Assembly: GCA_016199835.1 (NCBI GenBank)
Contig: JACQFX010000059.1
Coordinates: forward strand, 1-64,000
Reading direction: 5' to 3'
Length of the DNA: 64,000 nucleotides
From: Nitrosomonadales bacterium
GTDB taxonomy: Bacteria > Pseudomonadota > Gammaproteobacteria > Burkholderiales > Gallionellaceae
A program made the position numbers and the translations under genes. The notes under the pieces were generated by a model. The model saw nothing but the letters and a program-made list of their open reading frames with translations, searched no databases and was not told the DNA's origin. Below are positions 16,168-25,471 of the stretch, one piece after another (the first letter of the stretch is position 1; each line of letters begins with the position of its first letter).

Positions 16168-17328
16168 ATGCCATTCATAGAATTACAACGCGAGCTCGAA
16201 ACCCGCGCCACACAAGGCCTGCTGCGCCGCCGCCGCGTGCTGGAGTCACCGCAGGGTGTGCATATCACCGTGGATGGAAAACCGTATCTGTCGTTTTGCA
16301 GCAATGATTATCTCGGCCTCGCCCATCATCCGCAATTGATCGCAGCATTGCAGCAGGGTGCGCAACAGCATGGCGTGGGGGCAGGCGCGTCGCATCTGGT
16401 CAGCGGCCACTTTGATGCGCACCACGAACTGGAACAGGCGCTCGCAGAATTCGTCGGCAAACCTGCCGCGCTTCTATTCTCCACCGGCTATCTCGCCAAT
16501 CTCGGCGCAGTGCAGGCGCTGGTCGGGCGCGGCGATACCGTGTACGCCGACAAGCTCAATCACGCCTCGCTCAACGATGCCATGCTGCTGTCGCGCGCCG
16601 AGGTCAGGCGCTATCGCCACAACGACACGGAACAGCTCGAACAGTTGCTGCAACAAGCGCCCGGCGGGCGCAAGCTCGTCATCACCGATACCGTGTTCAG
16701 CATGGATGGCGATCTCGCACCGCTGCCCAAACTGCTGGCGCTGTGCGAACGCCATGATGCCTGGCTGCTGGTGGACGATGCGCATGGCCTGGGTGTGCTG
16801 GGCGCACAGGGGCGCGGCGCACTGGCGCATTTCGGGCTGATTTCGCCGCGCATCATCTACATGGCAACCCTGGGCAAAGCAGCCGGCGTGTCGGGCGCAT
16901 TCGTCGCGGCAGAACAGGTGGTAATAGACACGCTGCAGCAGAATGCGCGCAGCTACATCTACACCACCGCCAGCCCGCCGGCCTTGTCCACAGCCTTGCT
17001 GGCAAGCCTGGCATTGATGCGCGAGGAAGAATGGCGACGCGAACAGTTGCGCAAATCGATCGCACAGTTGCGCGCGGGCTTGTCCGGATCGCCATGGACG
17101 CTGATGCCCTCATCCACCCCCATCCAGCCTCTGCTCGTCGGCGGCAATGAAGATGCCGTTGCGTTGAGCGAAGGGCTGCGTGCGCGCGGCATCTGGGTGC
17201 CCGCGATCCGTCCGCCAACCGTTCCGCAAAGCACGGCGCGGCTGCGCATCTCGCTTTCAGCCGCACACAGCGAGGCTGATGTCGCGCAACTCATGGAGGC
17301 ATTGCATGAGCTTGCACGGGAATCATAA
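16168..17328 (+). CDS. bioF: 8-amino-7-oxononanoate synthase BioF
   Basis: A 386-residue PLP enzyme of the alpha-oxoamine synthase family. The conserved FCSNDYLGLA, HFDAHHELE, FSTGYLANLG, LNHASLND, DTVFSMDGD and VDDAHGLGVLG blocks are in order. The PLP lysine is Lys237 in ATLGKAAGVSGAF. It condenses pimeloyl-ACP (or CoA) with alanine to give KAPA, the first step of biotin ring assembly. It follows bioB after the palindromic gap. BioA is absent from this operon and must be elsewhere. Confidence 0.96.
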   Translation: MPFIELQRELETRATQGLLRRRRVLESPQGVHITVDGKPYLSFCSNDYLGLAHHPQLIAALQQGAQQHGVGAGASHLVSGHFDAHHELEQALAEFVGKPAALLFSTGYLANLGAVQALVGRGDTVYADKLNHASLNDAMLLSRAEVRRYRHNDTEQLEQLLQQAPGGRKLVITDTVFSMDGDLAPLPKLLALCERHDAWLLVDDAHGLGVLGAQGRGALAHFGLISPRIIYMATLGKAAGVSGAFVAAEQVVIDTLQQNARSYIYTTASPPALSTALLASLALMREEEWRREQLRKSIAQLRAGLSGSPWTLMPSSTPIQPLLVGGNEDAVALSEGLRARGIWVPAIRPPTVPQSTARLRISLSAAHSEADVAQLMEALHELARES

Positions 17329-17350
17329 ATTCGCACAGTGTTCGTTTGCC

Positions 17351-17374
17351 CCCTCTCCCGCGCGCGGGAGAGGG
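17351..17374. repeat. 24-bp perfect palindrome at the bioF-bioH junction
   Basis: CCCTCTCCCGCG followed directly by its inverse complement CGCGGGAGAGGG, then TTGGGGAGAGAG. This matches the CCCTCTCCC/GGGAGAGGG class of dispersed palindromes common in proteobacterial genomes. It lies 22 bp after the bioF stop and 14 bp before the proposed bioH start. The trailing GGGGAGAG is the only Shine-Dalgarno-like sequence for bioH. Confidence 0.75.
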
Positions 17375-17387
17375 TTGGGGAGAGAGT

Positions 17388-18233
17388 GTGGGAACCTTGC
17401 ATATTGACGTTACAGGCAGCAGCGCGCCCTTGGTCATGCTGCATGGCTGGGGCATGCACGGCGGCATCTGGGGTGAGGTCGTGCCGCAACTGGCGCAGCA
17501 TTTCCGCGTGCATTGCGTGGACCTGCCGGGGCATGGATACAGCAAGGCAGAGAAGGGGGAAGAGGCAAGGGGGAAGAGGAAAACCTCCGAGCCGCAGTTA
17601 CCCTTCCCCCTTCTCCCTTCCCCCTTCTCCCTGGATGCTATTGTCAGTGAACTGTCTGTGCAGTTTGACGAACCGGTAAATGTCTGTGGCTGGTCGCTGG
17701 GTGGCATGATTGCACAACGCTGGGCAGTACGCGATCCGGGAAAAATAAAGCGGCTGGTGCTGGTTGCCAGTACGCCGTGCTTTGCCGAACGCGAAGATTG
17801 GCTATTCGGCATGGCGGCGGATACTTTGCGGCAATTTGCCGCCGAACTGGAACGGGATTATGCCGCTACGCTGCGCCGCTTCCTGGCATTGCAAATGCGC
17901 GGCAGCGCAAGTGAACGCGCATTGCTGGCAGATTTGCGCACCCGCTTGTTCAGTCGCGGCGAACCGGACATCGACGCATTGCGCGCTGGATTGAATATCC
18001 TGCGCGATGCGGATCTGCGCACAGACCTGCCAGCCATCAGGCAACCCACGCTGGTCATAAGCGGAGAGCGCGACAGGCTGACGCCACCACAGGCATCAGC
18101 CTGTCTTGCGCAGAATTTGCCCGATGCGCGCATGGTGGAAATAAAAGGCGCGGCGCACGCGCCGTTCCTGTCGCACCCTGAAATTTTTGTGGCGCAGTTG
18201 ATGGATTTCATGCAAGACAGTCCGCAGATTTAA
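17388..18233 (+). CDS. bioH: Pimeloyl-ACP methyl ester carboxylesterase BioH, with an in-frame repeat insertion
   Basis: An alpha/beta hydrolase that removes the methyl group from pimeloyl-ACP methyl ester in the BioC-BioH pathway. Catalytic Ser103 lies in GWSLGG, Asp in SGERDRL and His in GAAHAPF; the HGWGMHGG oxyanion region is conserved. GTG 17388 is chosen because GTLHIDVTG is the family N-terminus. A TTG at 17346 would add 14 residues encoded by the adjacent palindrome. Residues about 53-82 (KAEKGEEARGKRK.. through PFPLLPSPFS) come from an A/G-rich inverted repeat inserted in frame after DLPGHGYS. They have no counterpart in typical BioH and lie after the beta-4 loop, probably on the surface. 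Confidence 0.88.
   Translation: MGTLHIDVTGSSAPLVMLHGWGMHGGIWGEVVPQLAQHFRVHCVDLPGHGYSKAEKGEEARGKRKTSEPQLPFPLLPSPFSLDAIVSELSVQFDEPVNVCGWSLGGMIAQRWAVRDPGKIKRLVLVASTPCFAEREDWLFGMAADTLRQFAAELERDYAATLRRFLALQMRGSASERALLADLRTRLFSRGEPDIDALRAGLNILRDADLRTDLPAIRQPTLVISGERDRLTPPQASACLAQNLPDARMVEIKGAAHAPFLSHPEIFVAQLMDFMQDSPQI
17547..17632. repeat. A/G-rich inverted repeat inserted in frame in bioH
   Basis: The left arm (17547-17581) is GGCAGAGAAGGGGGAAGAGG-like and the right arm (17600-17632) is CCTTCCCCCTTCTCCC twice; they are inverse complements around a 19-nt loop. The length keeps the bioH frame. Members of the same class lie at 23445-23525 and 37650-37763. Confidence 0.8.
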
Positions 18234-18314
18234 CCGACCAACCGCAAACCCTGCTTAGCCATGAAGTTCCGGGGGAATCCGGGTAACCTGTAAAATCTGC
18301 GGATAAGGATTTTT

Positions 18315-19184
18315 ATGAACGAATTTGAAATAGACAAACGCGCCGTGCGCCGCGCCTTCAGCCGCGCCGCACATGATTACGATACCGCTGCCGTGTTGCA
18401 GCGCGAAATATGCACACGCATGCTGGAACGGCTGGACTATATCAAGCAGCAGCCCGCGCGCATGCTGGATGTGGGCAGCGGCACCGGCTGGGGCACGCGC
18501 CAGTTGGCCCAGCGCTATCCGTCTGCGCAGGTGGTGGCGCTGGACATGGCGCTGGGCATGCTGAACATGGCGCGCGAACAATCGAGCTGGTGGCGCAAGC
18601 TGTTTTCCGGACGCCAGCAAAGCCACGTCTGCGCCGATGTCGAGGCATTGCCGCTGGCCGCGAACAGCATGGATATGGTGTGGTCGAATCTCACGCTGCA
18701 ATGGTGCAACGACTTGCCCGCCACCCTGCGCGGCTTGCACGATATTCTGAAAACGGATGGCCTGCTGATGTTCAGCACTTTCGGCCCGGATACCCTGAAA
18801 GAATTGCGCAGCGCGTTCCACAGCGTGGACGGCAACAGCCACGTCAACCGTTTTATCGATATGCACGACATCGGCGACATGCTGATGCACGGCGGCTTCA
18901 CCGAGCCGGTGATGGATATGGAGATCATCACGCTGACCTACAATGACGTGAAAACCGTGATGCAGGATCTGCGCAACATAGGCGCGCACAACGCCACCGC
19001 CGGGCGCGCGCAAGGTATGATGGGCAAGGCTGCATGGCAAAACGTGATCGAAGGCTATGAGCGCTATCGCCGCGAAGGCAAGCTGCCCGCGACTTTCGAG
19101 ATCATCTACGGGCATGCATGGAAGCCGCAACCCGAAGCGACAACGAGCGGCGCGCAAATCATTCAAACATCATTCAAACTATGA
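18315..19184 (+). CDS. bioC: Malonyl-ACP O-methyltransferase BioC
   Basis: A 289-residue class I SAM methyltransferase. The SAM-binding motif MLDVGSGTGWG is near residues 50-60, the acidic loop VVALDMALGML follows, and WSNLTLQWCNDLP and FSTFGPDTLKELR are BioC-specific blocks. It methylates malonyl-ACP to start the disguised pimelate synthesis that BioH terminates. An N-terminal FSRAAHDYDTAAVLQREI motif fits the family. The stop overlaps the bioD start (ATGA, 19181-19184). An 81-bp gap separates it from bioH with no clear terminator. Confidence 0.95.
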   Translation: MNEFEIDKRAVRRAFSRAAHDYDTAAVLQREICTRMLERLDYIKQQPARMLDVGSGTGWGTRQLAQRYPSAQVVALDMALGMLNMAREQSSWWRKLFSGRQQSHVCADVEALPLAANSMDMVWSNLTLQWCNDLPATLRGLHDILKTDGLLMFSTFGPDTLKELRSAFHSVDGNSHVNRFIDMHDIGDMLMHGGFTEPVMDMEIITLTYNDVKTVMQDLRNIGAHNATAGRAQGMMGKAAWQNVIEGYERYRREGKLPATFEIIYGHAWKPQPEATTSGAQIIQTSFKL

Positions 19185-19864
19185 GCTACTTCATCACAGG
19201 CACCGACACCGGCGTCGGCAAGACACTGATCAGTTGTGCGCTGCTGCATGCCTTCGCGGCAAAAGGTTTGCGCGTAGTCGGCATGAAGCCGGTGGCATGC
19301 GGCTACGGCGAGCATGAACAGAACGAAGACGTGCGACAGTTGCGCGCGGCCAGCAACGTCCTGGCGGGTTACGGCCAGATCAATCCCTATAGCTTCGTGC
19401 ATCCTGTTGCACCGCATATCGCTTCGATAAATTTCGGCGTACGCATAGAACTCGAGCGCATCCTGACTTCCTGCCGCGAACTGCAATCGCAGGCCGATGT
19501 AGTGATCGTGGAAGGCATAGGCGGCTTCAAGGTGCCGCTCAACGAGAAGCAGGACAGCGCCGAGCTGGCGCAGCAACTGGAGTTGCCGGTGATATTGGTG
19601 GTGGGCATGCGCCTCGGGTGCCTCAATCATGCGCTGCTCACCGCCGATGCCATCGCGGCGTACGGGCTGAAGCTGGCGGGCTGGGTGGCGAACGTGCTGG
19701 ATGCGGACATGCCCGCGCTGCACGACAACATTACGGCTCTGGAACAGCGCCTGCCAGCGCCGTTGCTGGGTGTGGTCGGATACCAGGCACAGCCAGAGGC
19801 ACAAGTGGCGGCAGCGCAATTGAACATCGAATCACTGCAATCCCATGAATCCGATGCTGCGTAA
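19181..19864 (+). CDS. bioD: Dethiobiotin synthetase BioD
   Basis: A 227-residue ATP-dependent enzyme that closes the ureido ring using DAPA and CO2. The P-loop GTDTGVGKT occupies residues 7-15, and MKPVACG, EGIGGFKVPLN and LVVGMRLGCLNHALLT are standard BioD motifs. ATG 19181 was preferred over an in-frame upstream ATG (19118) because it overlaps the bioC stop and gives the family N-terminus MSYFITGTD. The last 20 nt overlap the start of the SCO gene. Confidence 0.95.
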   Translation: MSYFITGTDTGVGKTLISCALLHAFAAKGLRVVGMKPVACGYGEHEQNEDVRQLRAASNVLAGYGQINPYSFVHPVAPHIASINFGVRIELERILTSCRELQSQADVVIVEGIGGFKVPLNEKQDSAELAQQLELPVILVVGMRLGCLNHALLTADAIAAYGLKLAGWVANVLDADMPALHDNITALEQRLPAPLLGVVGYQAQPEAQVAAAQLNIESLQSHESDAA

Positions 19865-20441
19865 CTTCTTGCTGCTGTTACTGCTGCTCGCAGGTTGCCA
19901 CAAGTCTGCGCCGCCGCCATTGCCCTCACATGCCGTGGACGTCAGTTGGCGCTATGAGCAGACCGCCGCCGAGTTTCATCTCACCGATGCCGGCGGCAAG
20001 CCGCGCAGCCTCTCCGATTTTCGTGGCAAAGTGGTGGTGCTGTTCTTCGGCTACACCCACTGCCCGGAAGTGTGTCCGACCACACTGGCCGATCTGGCGC
20101 GGGTGATGCGGCAACTGGGCCAGGATGCGGACAAAGTGCAAGTATTGTTCGTCACGCTCGATCCGGAGCGCGATACACCGCAAGTGCTCGCGCAATTTGT
20201 GCCGGCGTTCCATCCCTCGTTCCTGGGGCTGTACGGCGATGCCCAGACCACGGCACAGGCAGCGCAGGCGTTTGCCGTGAGCTATGAAAAGCATGCCGAC
20301 AAGAACGGCTACACGCTGGATCATACCGACAGCACTTTCCTCATAGGCAAGAGCGGCAGGAGCGTACTGATGTCGCCATATGGACAGCCTGCCGAGCTGC
20401 TGGCCGAAGATATTAAATTACTATTGGGAAGCAATTTCTAA
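19845..20441 (+). CDS. SCO1/SenC-family lipoprotein, copper chaperone for cytochrome oxidase
   Basis: A 198-residue thioredoxin-fold protein. The lipobox LLAGC puts the lipidated Cys at residue 17. The copper ligands are Cys72 and Cys76 in CPEVC and His159 in LDHTD. SCO proteins deliver copper to the CuA site of cytochrome c oxidase or act as thiol reductases. The start overlaps the end of bioD by 20 nt, so it is likely co-transcribed with the bio operon although unrelated to biotin. No oxidase genes are nearby. Confidence 0.92.
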   Translation: MNPMLRNFLLLLLLLAGCHKSAPPPLPSHAVDVSWRYEQTAAEFHLTDAGGKPRSLSDFRGKVVVLFFGYTHCPEVCPTTLADLARVMRQLGQDADKVQVLFVTLDPERDTPQVLAQFVPAFHPSFLGLYGDAQTTAQAAQAFAVSYEKHADKNGYTLDHTDSTFLIGKSGRSVLMSPYGQPAELLAEDIKLLLGSNF

Positions 20442-20490
20442 GCCCCGCTTGTTGTATGATAGCCGGCGGGAAAAGCACGGAGTTCAAGGA

Positions 20491-21162
20491 ATGAAAATAT
20501 TGCTGGTAGACGATCATGCTTTGTTTCGTGACGGCATGCATTACGTCCTGCGCCAACTGGACGAACATGTGGATATTCTCGATGCGGGCAACTTTCCGGC
20601 GGCGCTGACTCTTGCAGAAGGCAACCCCGATCTCGATCTCATACTGCTCGACCTCCACCTGCCTGGCAGTGCGGGGGTGCCGTCGGTCAAGCTGCTGCAT
20701 ACCCATCATCCGGCCATCCCGATAGTGGTGATCAGCGGCACCGACCAGCGCGACGACATCGAGAAAGTGATGAACAACGGCGCCATGGGTTTCATTTCCA
20801 AAATGTCTTCCAGTGACTCCATGGTGCAGGCTCTGCGTCTGGTGCTCGACGGCGGCGTTTACCTGTCTCCGCAGTTATTGCAACTTGCCATCTCCGGGAT
20901 AGAGCAAGGGCGCATGGACAAGCGCACCTGGCGCACCAATGAATTCGGCCTGACACCGCGCCAGATGGAAGTGTTGCTGTGCATGGCCGACGGCATGTCG
21001 AACAAGGACATCGGCGATGCTATCGGTTTGGCAGAAGGCACAGTCAAGATCCATGTCGCTGCGATATTCTCGGCTTTGCGTGTAAACAAGCGTGCGGAAG
21101 CGGTGCAAACGGCACGGCACCTTGGCATCCTCACGGAAACAAATGCACCCAGGAATTCGTAG
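20491..21162 (+). CDS. NarL/FixJ-type response regulator
   Basis: A 223-residue protein. The N-terminal receiver domain has the acidic pair Asp7-Asp8 (LLVDDHALFRDG), phosphoacceptor Asp54 (LILLDLHLPG) and Lys in GFISKMSS. The C-terminal LuxR-type HTH (residues about 150-210) contains LTPRQMEVLLCMADGMSNKD and EGTVKIHVAAIF. ATG 20491 is preceded by AAGGA; an open extension upstream to 20380 overlaps the SCO gene and is not used. No histidine kinase is adjacent, so its signal is unknown. Confidence 0.9.
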   Translation: MKILLVDDHALFRDGMHYVLRQLDEHVDILDAGNFPAALTLAEGNPDLDLILLDLHLPGSAGVPSVKLLHTHHPAIPIVVISGTDQRDDIEKVMNNGAMGFISKMSSSDSMVQALRLVLDGGVYLSPQLLQLAISGIEQGRMDKRTWRTNEFGLTPRQMEVLLCMADGMSNKDIGDAIGLAEGTVKIHVAAIFSALRVNKRAEAVQTARHLGILTETNAPRNS

Positions 21163-21171
21163 ATTCCCGCC

Positions 21172-23457
21172 ATGCCTGTTAGCAGCATAGCCGATAAATC
21201 ATCTCCCCTGCCCGGCAGGCTGGTTGCATTGCTGCGCGAATCGCGCTGGCTGCTGCTGCTTGCGGTAGCAGCCTATCTGGTTCTCATCCTCTATGGCTAC
21301 GACCGCAACGACGCCTCCTGGTCGCACAATTCCAGCGATACGGTGCTGCATAATCCCGGCGGCATGCTAGGTGCGTGGCTGGCAGATGTGTTGCTCTACG
21401 TGTTCGGTTTCTCGGCGTGGTGGTGGGCCGTGTTCCTGTTGCAGCGCGTATGGGCAGGCTATCGCAACATCACTCCGAACAGCCTGTTCGACCGCCGCGC
21501 ACTATGGGTAGCACTGGCTGGCTTTGCCGTACTGCTGTTTGCTTCCAGCGCACTCGAATCCCTGCGCTTATACACCCTGAAAGCCGCCTTGCCGCAAGCG
21601 CCTGGCGGCATGCTGGGCGCGCTGCTGGGCGATGGGCTGGCACACTTGCTGGGGTTCACTGGCGCGACCCTGTTCCTGCTGGCGCTGATCGCGGTCGGCT
21701 TCAGCCTGTTCTCCGGCTTGTCCTGGCTGCGTTTCACCGACTGGCTGGGCACCTTCCTCGAAACGAATTATTTGCGCGCGCGCATCGCCGTACAAACCTG
21801 GCAGGACAAACGCATAGGCGAGCAGGCATTGACTGCGCGCGAAGCCGTGGTGGAGGAAGAGAAGAAGCGCGTGGAAGAACACCTGCCTATCATCATCGAA
21901 CAGCCCGTGCTCGAAGTGCCGCAGTCCACGCGCATGGTGAAGGAAATGCAGGTGCCGCTGTTTTCCGATATGCCGGATTCTCCGCTGCCGCCGCTGCATC
22001 TGCTGGATCAGCCAACACAGGAAGTCGAAGTGCTGTCCGCCGACACGCTGGAATTCACCTCACGCCTGATCGAGCGCAAGCTCAAGGATTTCGGCGTGGA
22101 AGTAAAAGTGGTCGCCGCCTATCCCGGTCCGGTCATCACACGCTATGAGATCGATCCCGCCATCGGCGTGAAAGGCAGCCAGATCGTCAATCTGGTGAAA
22201 GATCTTGCGCGCGCGCTGTCGGTGGTGAGCATACGCGTGGTCGAGACCATCCCCGGCAAGACCTACATGGCGCTGGAGTTGCCCAACCCGAAACGCCAGG
22301 TGGTGAAGCTATCCGAGATACTCAGCTCGCAGGTGTATGCGGACATGGCTTCGGTGCTGACCATGGCGATGGGCAAGGATATCTCCGGCAAGCCCGTGGT
22401 GGCTGATCTGGGCAAGATGCCGCATGTGCTGGTGGCGGGCACCACCGGCTCGGGCAAGTCGGTGGCTATCAACGCGATGATACTGAGCCTGCTGTACAAG
22501 GCCACGCCGCAACAGGTGCGCCTGCTGCTGGTCGATCCCAAGATGCTGGAACTGTCGGTGTACGAAGGCATACCGCACCTGCTCGCGCCCGTGGTCACCG
22601 ACATGCGCCAGGCGGCGTCCGGGCTCAACTGGTGTGTGCAGGAAATGGAAAAGCGCTACAAGCTGATGTCATCGCTGGGTGTGCGCAACATCGCGGGTTA
22701 CAACCAGAAAGTGCGCGATGCGATCAAGGCCGGAGCGCCGCTGACCAACCCGTTCACGCTGACGCCGGATAACCCGGAAGCGCTGGAAGAACTGCCGTTC
22801 ATCGTGGTATTCATAGACGAGCTCGCCGACATGATGATGGTGGTAGGCAAAAAAGTCGAAGAGCTGATCGCGCGCCTCGCGCAGAAAGCGCGCGCCTCCG
22901 GCATCCATCTGGTGCTGGCCACGCAGCGTCCATCGGTGGACGTGATCACCGGCCTCATCAAGGCCAACGTGCCGACGCGCGTGGCATTCCAGGTGTCGAG
23001 CAAAATAGACTCGCGCACCATACTGGATCAACAGGGCGCGGAAGCACTGCTGGGCCAGGGCGACATGCTCTACCTGCCACCGGGCAGCGGCTTCCCGCAA
23101 CGCGTGCACGGCGCTTTCGTATCCGACCAGGAAGTGCATCGCGTGGCAGAACATCTCAAGACGCAGGGCGAACCGAACTACATCGAGGGCATGCTGACTT
23201 CGCTGGAAGAGCAGGAAGATGGCAGCAGCAATGGCGGGGGAGGCAGCAGCAATGATGAAGCCGATCCGCTCTACGACCAGGCGGTGGAGATCGTGGTGAA
23301 ATCGCGCCGCGCTTCCATTTCGCTGGTGCAGCGCCATCTGCGCATAGGCTACAACCGCGCCGCGCGCCTGGTGGAGCAGATGGAAAAATCCGGCGTGGTG
23401 ACGCCGATGCAGAGCAACGGCAACCGGGAAGTAATCGCTCCAAACAGAGAAGGGTGA
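21172..23457 (+). CDS. ftsK: DNA translocase FtsK
   Basis: A 761-residue septal DNA pump that resolves chromosome dimers at division. There are four transmembrane helices in the first 200 residues, then a short linker (about 205-280) and an alpha domain. The motor has Walker [11 protein letters not shown] near residues 420-430 and Walker [12 protein letters not shown] near 545. A C-terminal gamma winged helix ([18 protein letters not shown] to NREV) recognises KOPS. The linker is short compared with E. coli FtsK. The final residues NREG and the stop codon fall inside an A/G-rich inverted repeat (23445-23525), so the native end was probably altered. Confidence 0.95.
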   Translation: MPVSSIADKSSPLPGRLVALLRESRWLLLLAVAAYLVLILYGYDRNDASWSHNSSDTVLHNPGGMLGAWLADVLLYVFGFSAWWWAVFLLQRVWAGYRNITPNSLFDRRALWVALAGFAVLLFASSALESLRLYTLKAALPQAPGGMLGALLGDGLAHLLGFTGATLFLLALIAVGFSLFSGLSWLRFTDWLGTFLETNYLRARIAVQTWQDKRIGEQALTAREAVVEEEKKRVEEHLPIIIEQPVLEVPQSTRMVKEMQVPLFSDMPDSPLPPLHLLDQPTQEVEVLSADTLEFTSRLIERKLKDFGVEVKVVAAYPGPVITRYEIDPAIGVKGSQIVNLVKDLARALSVVSIRVVETIPGKTYMALELPNPKRQVVKLSEILSSQVYADMASVLTMAMGKDISGKPVVADLGKMPHVLVAGTTGSGKSVAINAMILSLLYKATPQQVRLLLVDPKMLELSVYEGIPHLLAPVVTDMRQAASGLNWCVQEMEKRYKLMSSLGVRNIAGYNQKVRDAIKAGAPLTNPFTLTPDNPEALEELPFIVVFIDELADMMMVVGKKVEELIARLAQKARASGIHLVLATQRPSVDVITGLIKANVPTRVAFQVSSKIDSRTILDQQGAEALLGQGDMLYLPPGSGFPQRVHGAFVSDQEVHRVAEHLKTQGEPNYIEGMLTSLEEQEDGSSNGGGGSSNDEADPLYDQAVEIVVKSRRASISLVQRHLRIGYNRAARLVEQMEKSGVVTPMQSNGNREVIAPNREG

Positions 23458-23525
23458 AGGGAAAAGGAAGAAGGGTAAACTCAGAGCGGCTGTTACCCTT
23501 CTCCCTTCCCTTTACCCCCTTCTCC
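23445..23525. repeat. A/G-rich inverted repeat overlapping the ftsK stop
   Basis: The left arm 23445-23480 reads AGAGAAGGGTGAAGGGAAAA onward and the right arm 23491-23525 is its inverse complement (TGTTACCCTTCTCCCTTCCC..). The loop is TCAGAGCGGC. The ftsK stop TGA (23455-23457) lies in the left arm, and lolA starts 16 bp after the right arm. It is the same class as the repeats inside bioH and dnaE. As RNA it would be a strong intercistronic hairpin. Confidence 0.8.
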
Positions 23526-23540
23526 AACTCAGGTGTAAGC

Positions 23541-24158
23541 ATGTACAGAACACTTTTTATCACCCTCTCGATTCTCCTGTGCGCCACCAGCGCTTACGCT
23601 GGTGCCAGCGACAAGCTGAAGACTTTCATCGCCGCCACCCGTTCCGGACAGGCGGATTTCACCCAGGCCGTGCTGGACAAGAATGGCAAAAAGATCCAGT
23701 CCGCCTCCGGCACCATGCAGTTCGTGCGCCCCGGAAAATTCCGCTGGTCGTATCAAAAACCGTATGCGCAATTGATCGTCGGCGACGGTGAAAAATTCTG
23801 GTTGTACGACATGGATCTCAATCAGGTCACGACCAGGAAACTCGATGCCGCGCTGGGCAGCAGTCCGGCAGCCCTGCTCTCCGGCAACAACGAGATCGAG
23901 CGCGGTTTCGCGCTGAAGGACAACGGTGAAAAGGAAGGGCTGGACTGGCTGGAAGCGACACCCAGGACGCAGGACACCAGCTTCGAAAAAATCCGCATGG
24001 CATTCAATTCGAAATCCGAACTTGTGGTGATGGAGCTGCACGATTCCTTTGGGCATATCACCATGCTGCGGTTCTCCAGCATGCAACGCAACCCGCAACT
24101 CGCACCGTCATTGTTCAAGTTCGTTCCTCCCCAGGGCGCGGACGTGCTGGGTGAGTGA
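23541..24158 (+). CDS. lolA: Outer-membrane lipoprotein carrier protein LolA
   Basis: A 205-residue periplasmic chaperone. The signal peptide MYRTLFITLSILLCATSAYA is followed by the LolA beta-barrel half with ADFTQAVLDKNGKKIQSASG, FRWSYQKPYAQLIVGDGEKFWLYDMDLNQV and DSFGHITMLRFS blocks. It ferries lipoproteins from LolCDE to LolB. ATG 23541 is used; the open frame reaches back to 23454 only because it reads through the repeat. ftsK-lolA-rarA-serS is a common order in proteobacteria. The stop overlaps the rarA start by 1 nt. Confidence 0.93.
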   Translation: MYRTLFITLSILLCATSAYAGASDKLKTFIAATRSGQADFTQAVLDKNGKKIQSASGTMQFVRPGKFRWSYQKPYAQLIVGDGEKFWLYDMDLNQVTTRKLDAALGSSPAALLSGNNEIERGFALKDNGEKEGLDWLEATPRTQDTSFEKIRMAFNSKSELVVMELHDSFGHITMLRFSSMQRNPQLAPSLFKFVPPQGADVLGE

Positions 24159-25471
24159 TGAGCGATCTGTTCGCTCCCGCACAACCCGCCGCACCGCTGG
24201 CCGAGCGTCTGCGCCCAAAACATATAGACGAAGTCATCGGCCAATCGCACTTGTTGGGAGCGGGCAAACCGCTGCGTCTCGCCTTCGAATCAGGCAAGCT
24301 GCATTCGATGATCCTGTGGGGGCCGCCGGGCGTGGGCAAAACCACGCTGGCGCGATTGATGGCGTCTGCGTTCGATGCCGAGTTCGTGCCGCTGTCGGCG
24401 GTGCTGTCCGGGGTGAAGGACATCCGCGAGGCCATCGCGCAAGCCGGGCTCACCTTGCAGCAGAGCGGCCGCCACACCATCCTGTTCGTGGACGAAGTGC
24501 ACCGCTTCAACAAGTCGCAGCAGGATGCTTTCCTGCCTTTCGTCGAGCAGGGACTGGTCACTTTCATCGGCGCGACCACCGAGAATCCTTCGTTCGAGTT
24601 GAACAACGCCTTGCTGTCGCGCGCGCAGGTGTATGTGCTGCAATCCTTGTCAGATGTGGAGCTGGGCGCGTTGCTGGAGCGCGCGCAACAAGTTGCCTTG
24701 CAGGGGTTGAATTTCGATGCTGCGGCGCGCGAGCGCATCATCGGCTATGCCGACGGCGACGCGCGGCGTTTGCTCAATGTGCTGGAGCAACTGCACACCG
24801 CCGCGCAAGCCGCGAAGGTAACCGGCGTCACCATCGAATTTCTTGACGCCACGCTCGCGCAGAAACTGCGCCGTTTCGACAAGGGCGGCGAAGCGTTCTA
24901 CGACCAGATTTCCGCGCTGCATAAATCGGTGCGCGGCTCCCATCCCGATGCGGCGCTGTACTGGCTGGTGCGCATGCTGGACGGCGGCGCCGACCCGCGT
25001 TATCTCGCGCGGCGCATCGTGCGCATGGCGTGGGAAGACATCGGCCTCGCCGATCCGCGTGCGATGCAGTTATGCAACGATGCCGCCGCGACCTACGAGC
25101 GCCTGGGCTCGCCCGAAGGCGAACTGGCGCTGGCGCAAGCCGTGCTCTATCTCGCCGTCGCCGCCAAGTCGAACGCGGGCTATGTCGCGTATAATGCCGC
25201 GCGCGCCTTCGTCGCCCAGGATAAATCGCGCGAAGTGCCGCTGCATTTGCGCAACGCACCGACCAAATTGATGAAGCAGCTCGATTACGGCAAGGGCTAC
25301 CGCTACGCGCACGATGAAACGGACGGCTATGCGGCAGGCGAGAATTATTTTCCGGACGACATGCAGGAAGTAAGTTTCTACCAACCCAGCGGGCGCGGGC
25401 TGGAAGCGAAGATCGCGGAGAAGCTGACGCATTTGCGCGAACTGGATACAGTAGCAAAAAAGAAAATATAG
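24158..25471 (+). CDS. rarA: Replication-associated recombination protein RarA (MgsA)
   Basis: A 437-residue AAA+ ATPase related to clamp loaders, acting at stalled replication forks. An N-terminal PLAERLRPKHIDEVIGQ precedes Walker A WGPPGVGKTT (about residues 50-59), Walker B ILFVDEVHRFNK, sensor FIGATTENPSFE and a C-terminal tetramerisation domain (RGSHPDAALYWLVRMLDGGADP, PLHLRNAPTKLMK). ATG 24158 shares its A with the lolA stop; GTG 24155 is an alternative that adds one residue. Repeats fill the gap to serS. Confidence 0.94.
   Translation: MSDLFAPAQPAAPLAERLRPKHIDEVIGQSHLLGAGKPLRLAFESGKLHSMILWGPPGVGKTTLARLMASAFDAEFVPLSAVLSGVKDIREAIAQAGLTLQQSGRHTILFVDEVHRFNKSQQDAFLPFVEQGLVTFIGATTENPSFELNNALLSRAQVYVLQSLSDVELGALLERAQQVALQGLNFDAAARERIIGYADGDARRLLNVLEQLHTAAQAAKVTGVTIEFLDATLAQKLRRFDKGGEAFYDQISALHKSVRGSHPDAALYWLVRMLDGGADPRYLARRIVRMAWEDIGLADPRAMQLCNDAAATYERLGSPEGELALAQAVLYLAVAAKSNAGYVAYNAARAFVAQDKSREVPLHLRNAPTKLMKQLDYGKGYRYAHDETDGYAAGENYFPDDMQEVSFYQPSGRGLEAKIAEKLTHLRELDTVAKKKI

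Noticed and set aside
19118-19180. Upstream start for bioD
   Set aside because: It lies inside bioC, and the P-loop would be displaced from its normal place; ATG 19181 overlaps the bioC stop.
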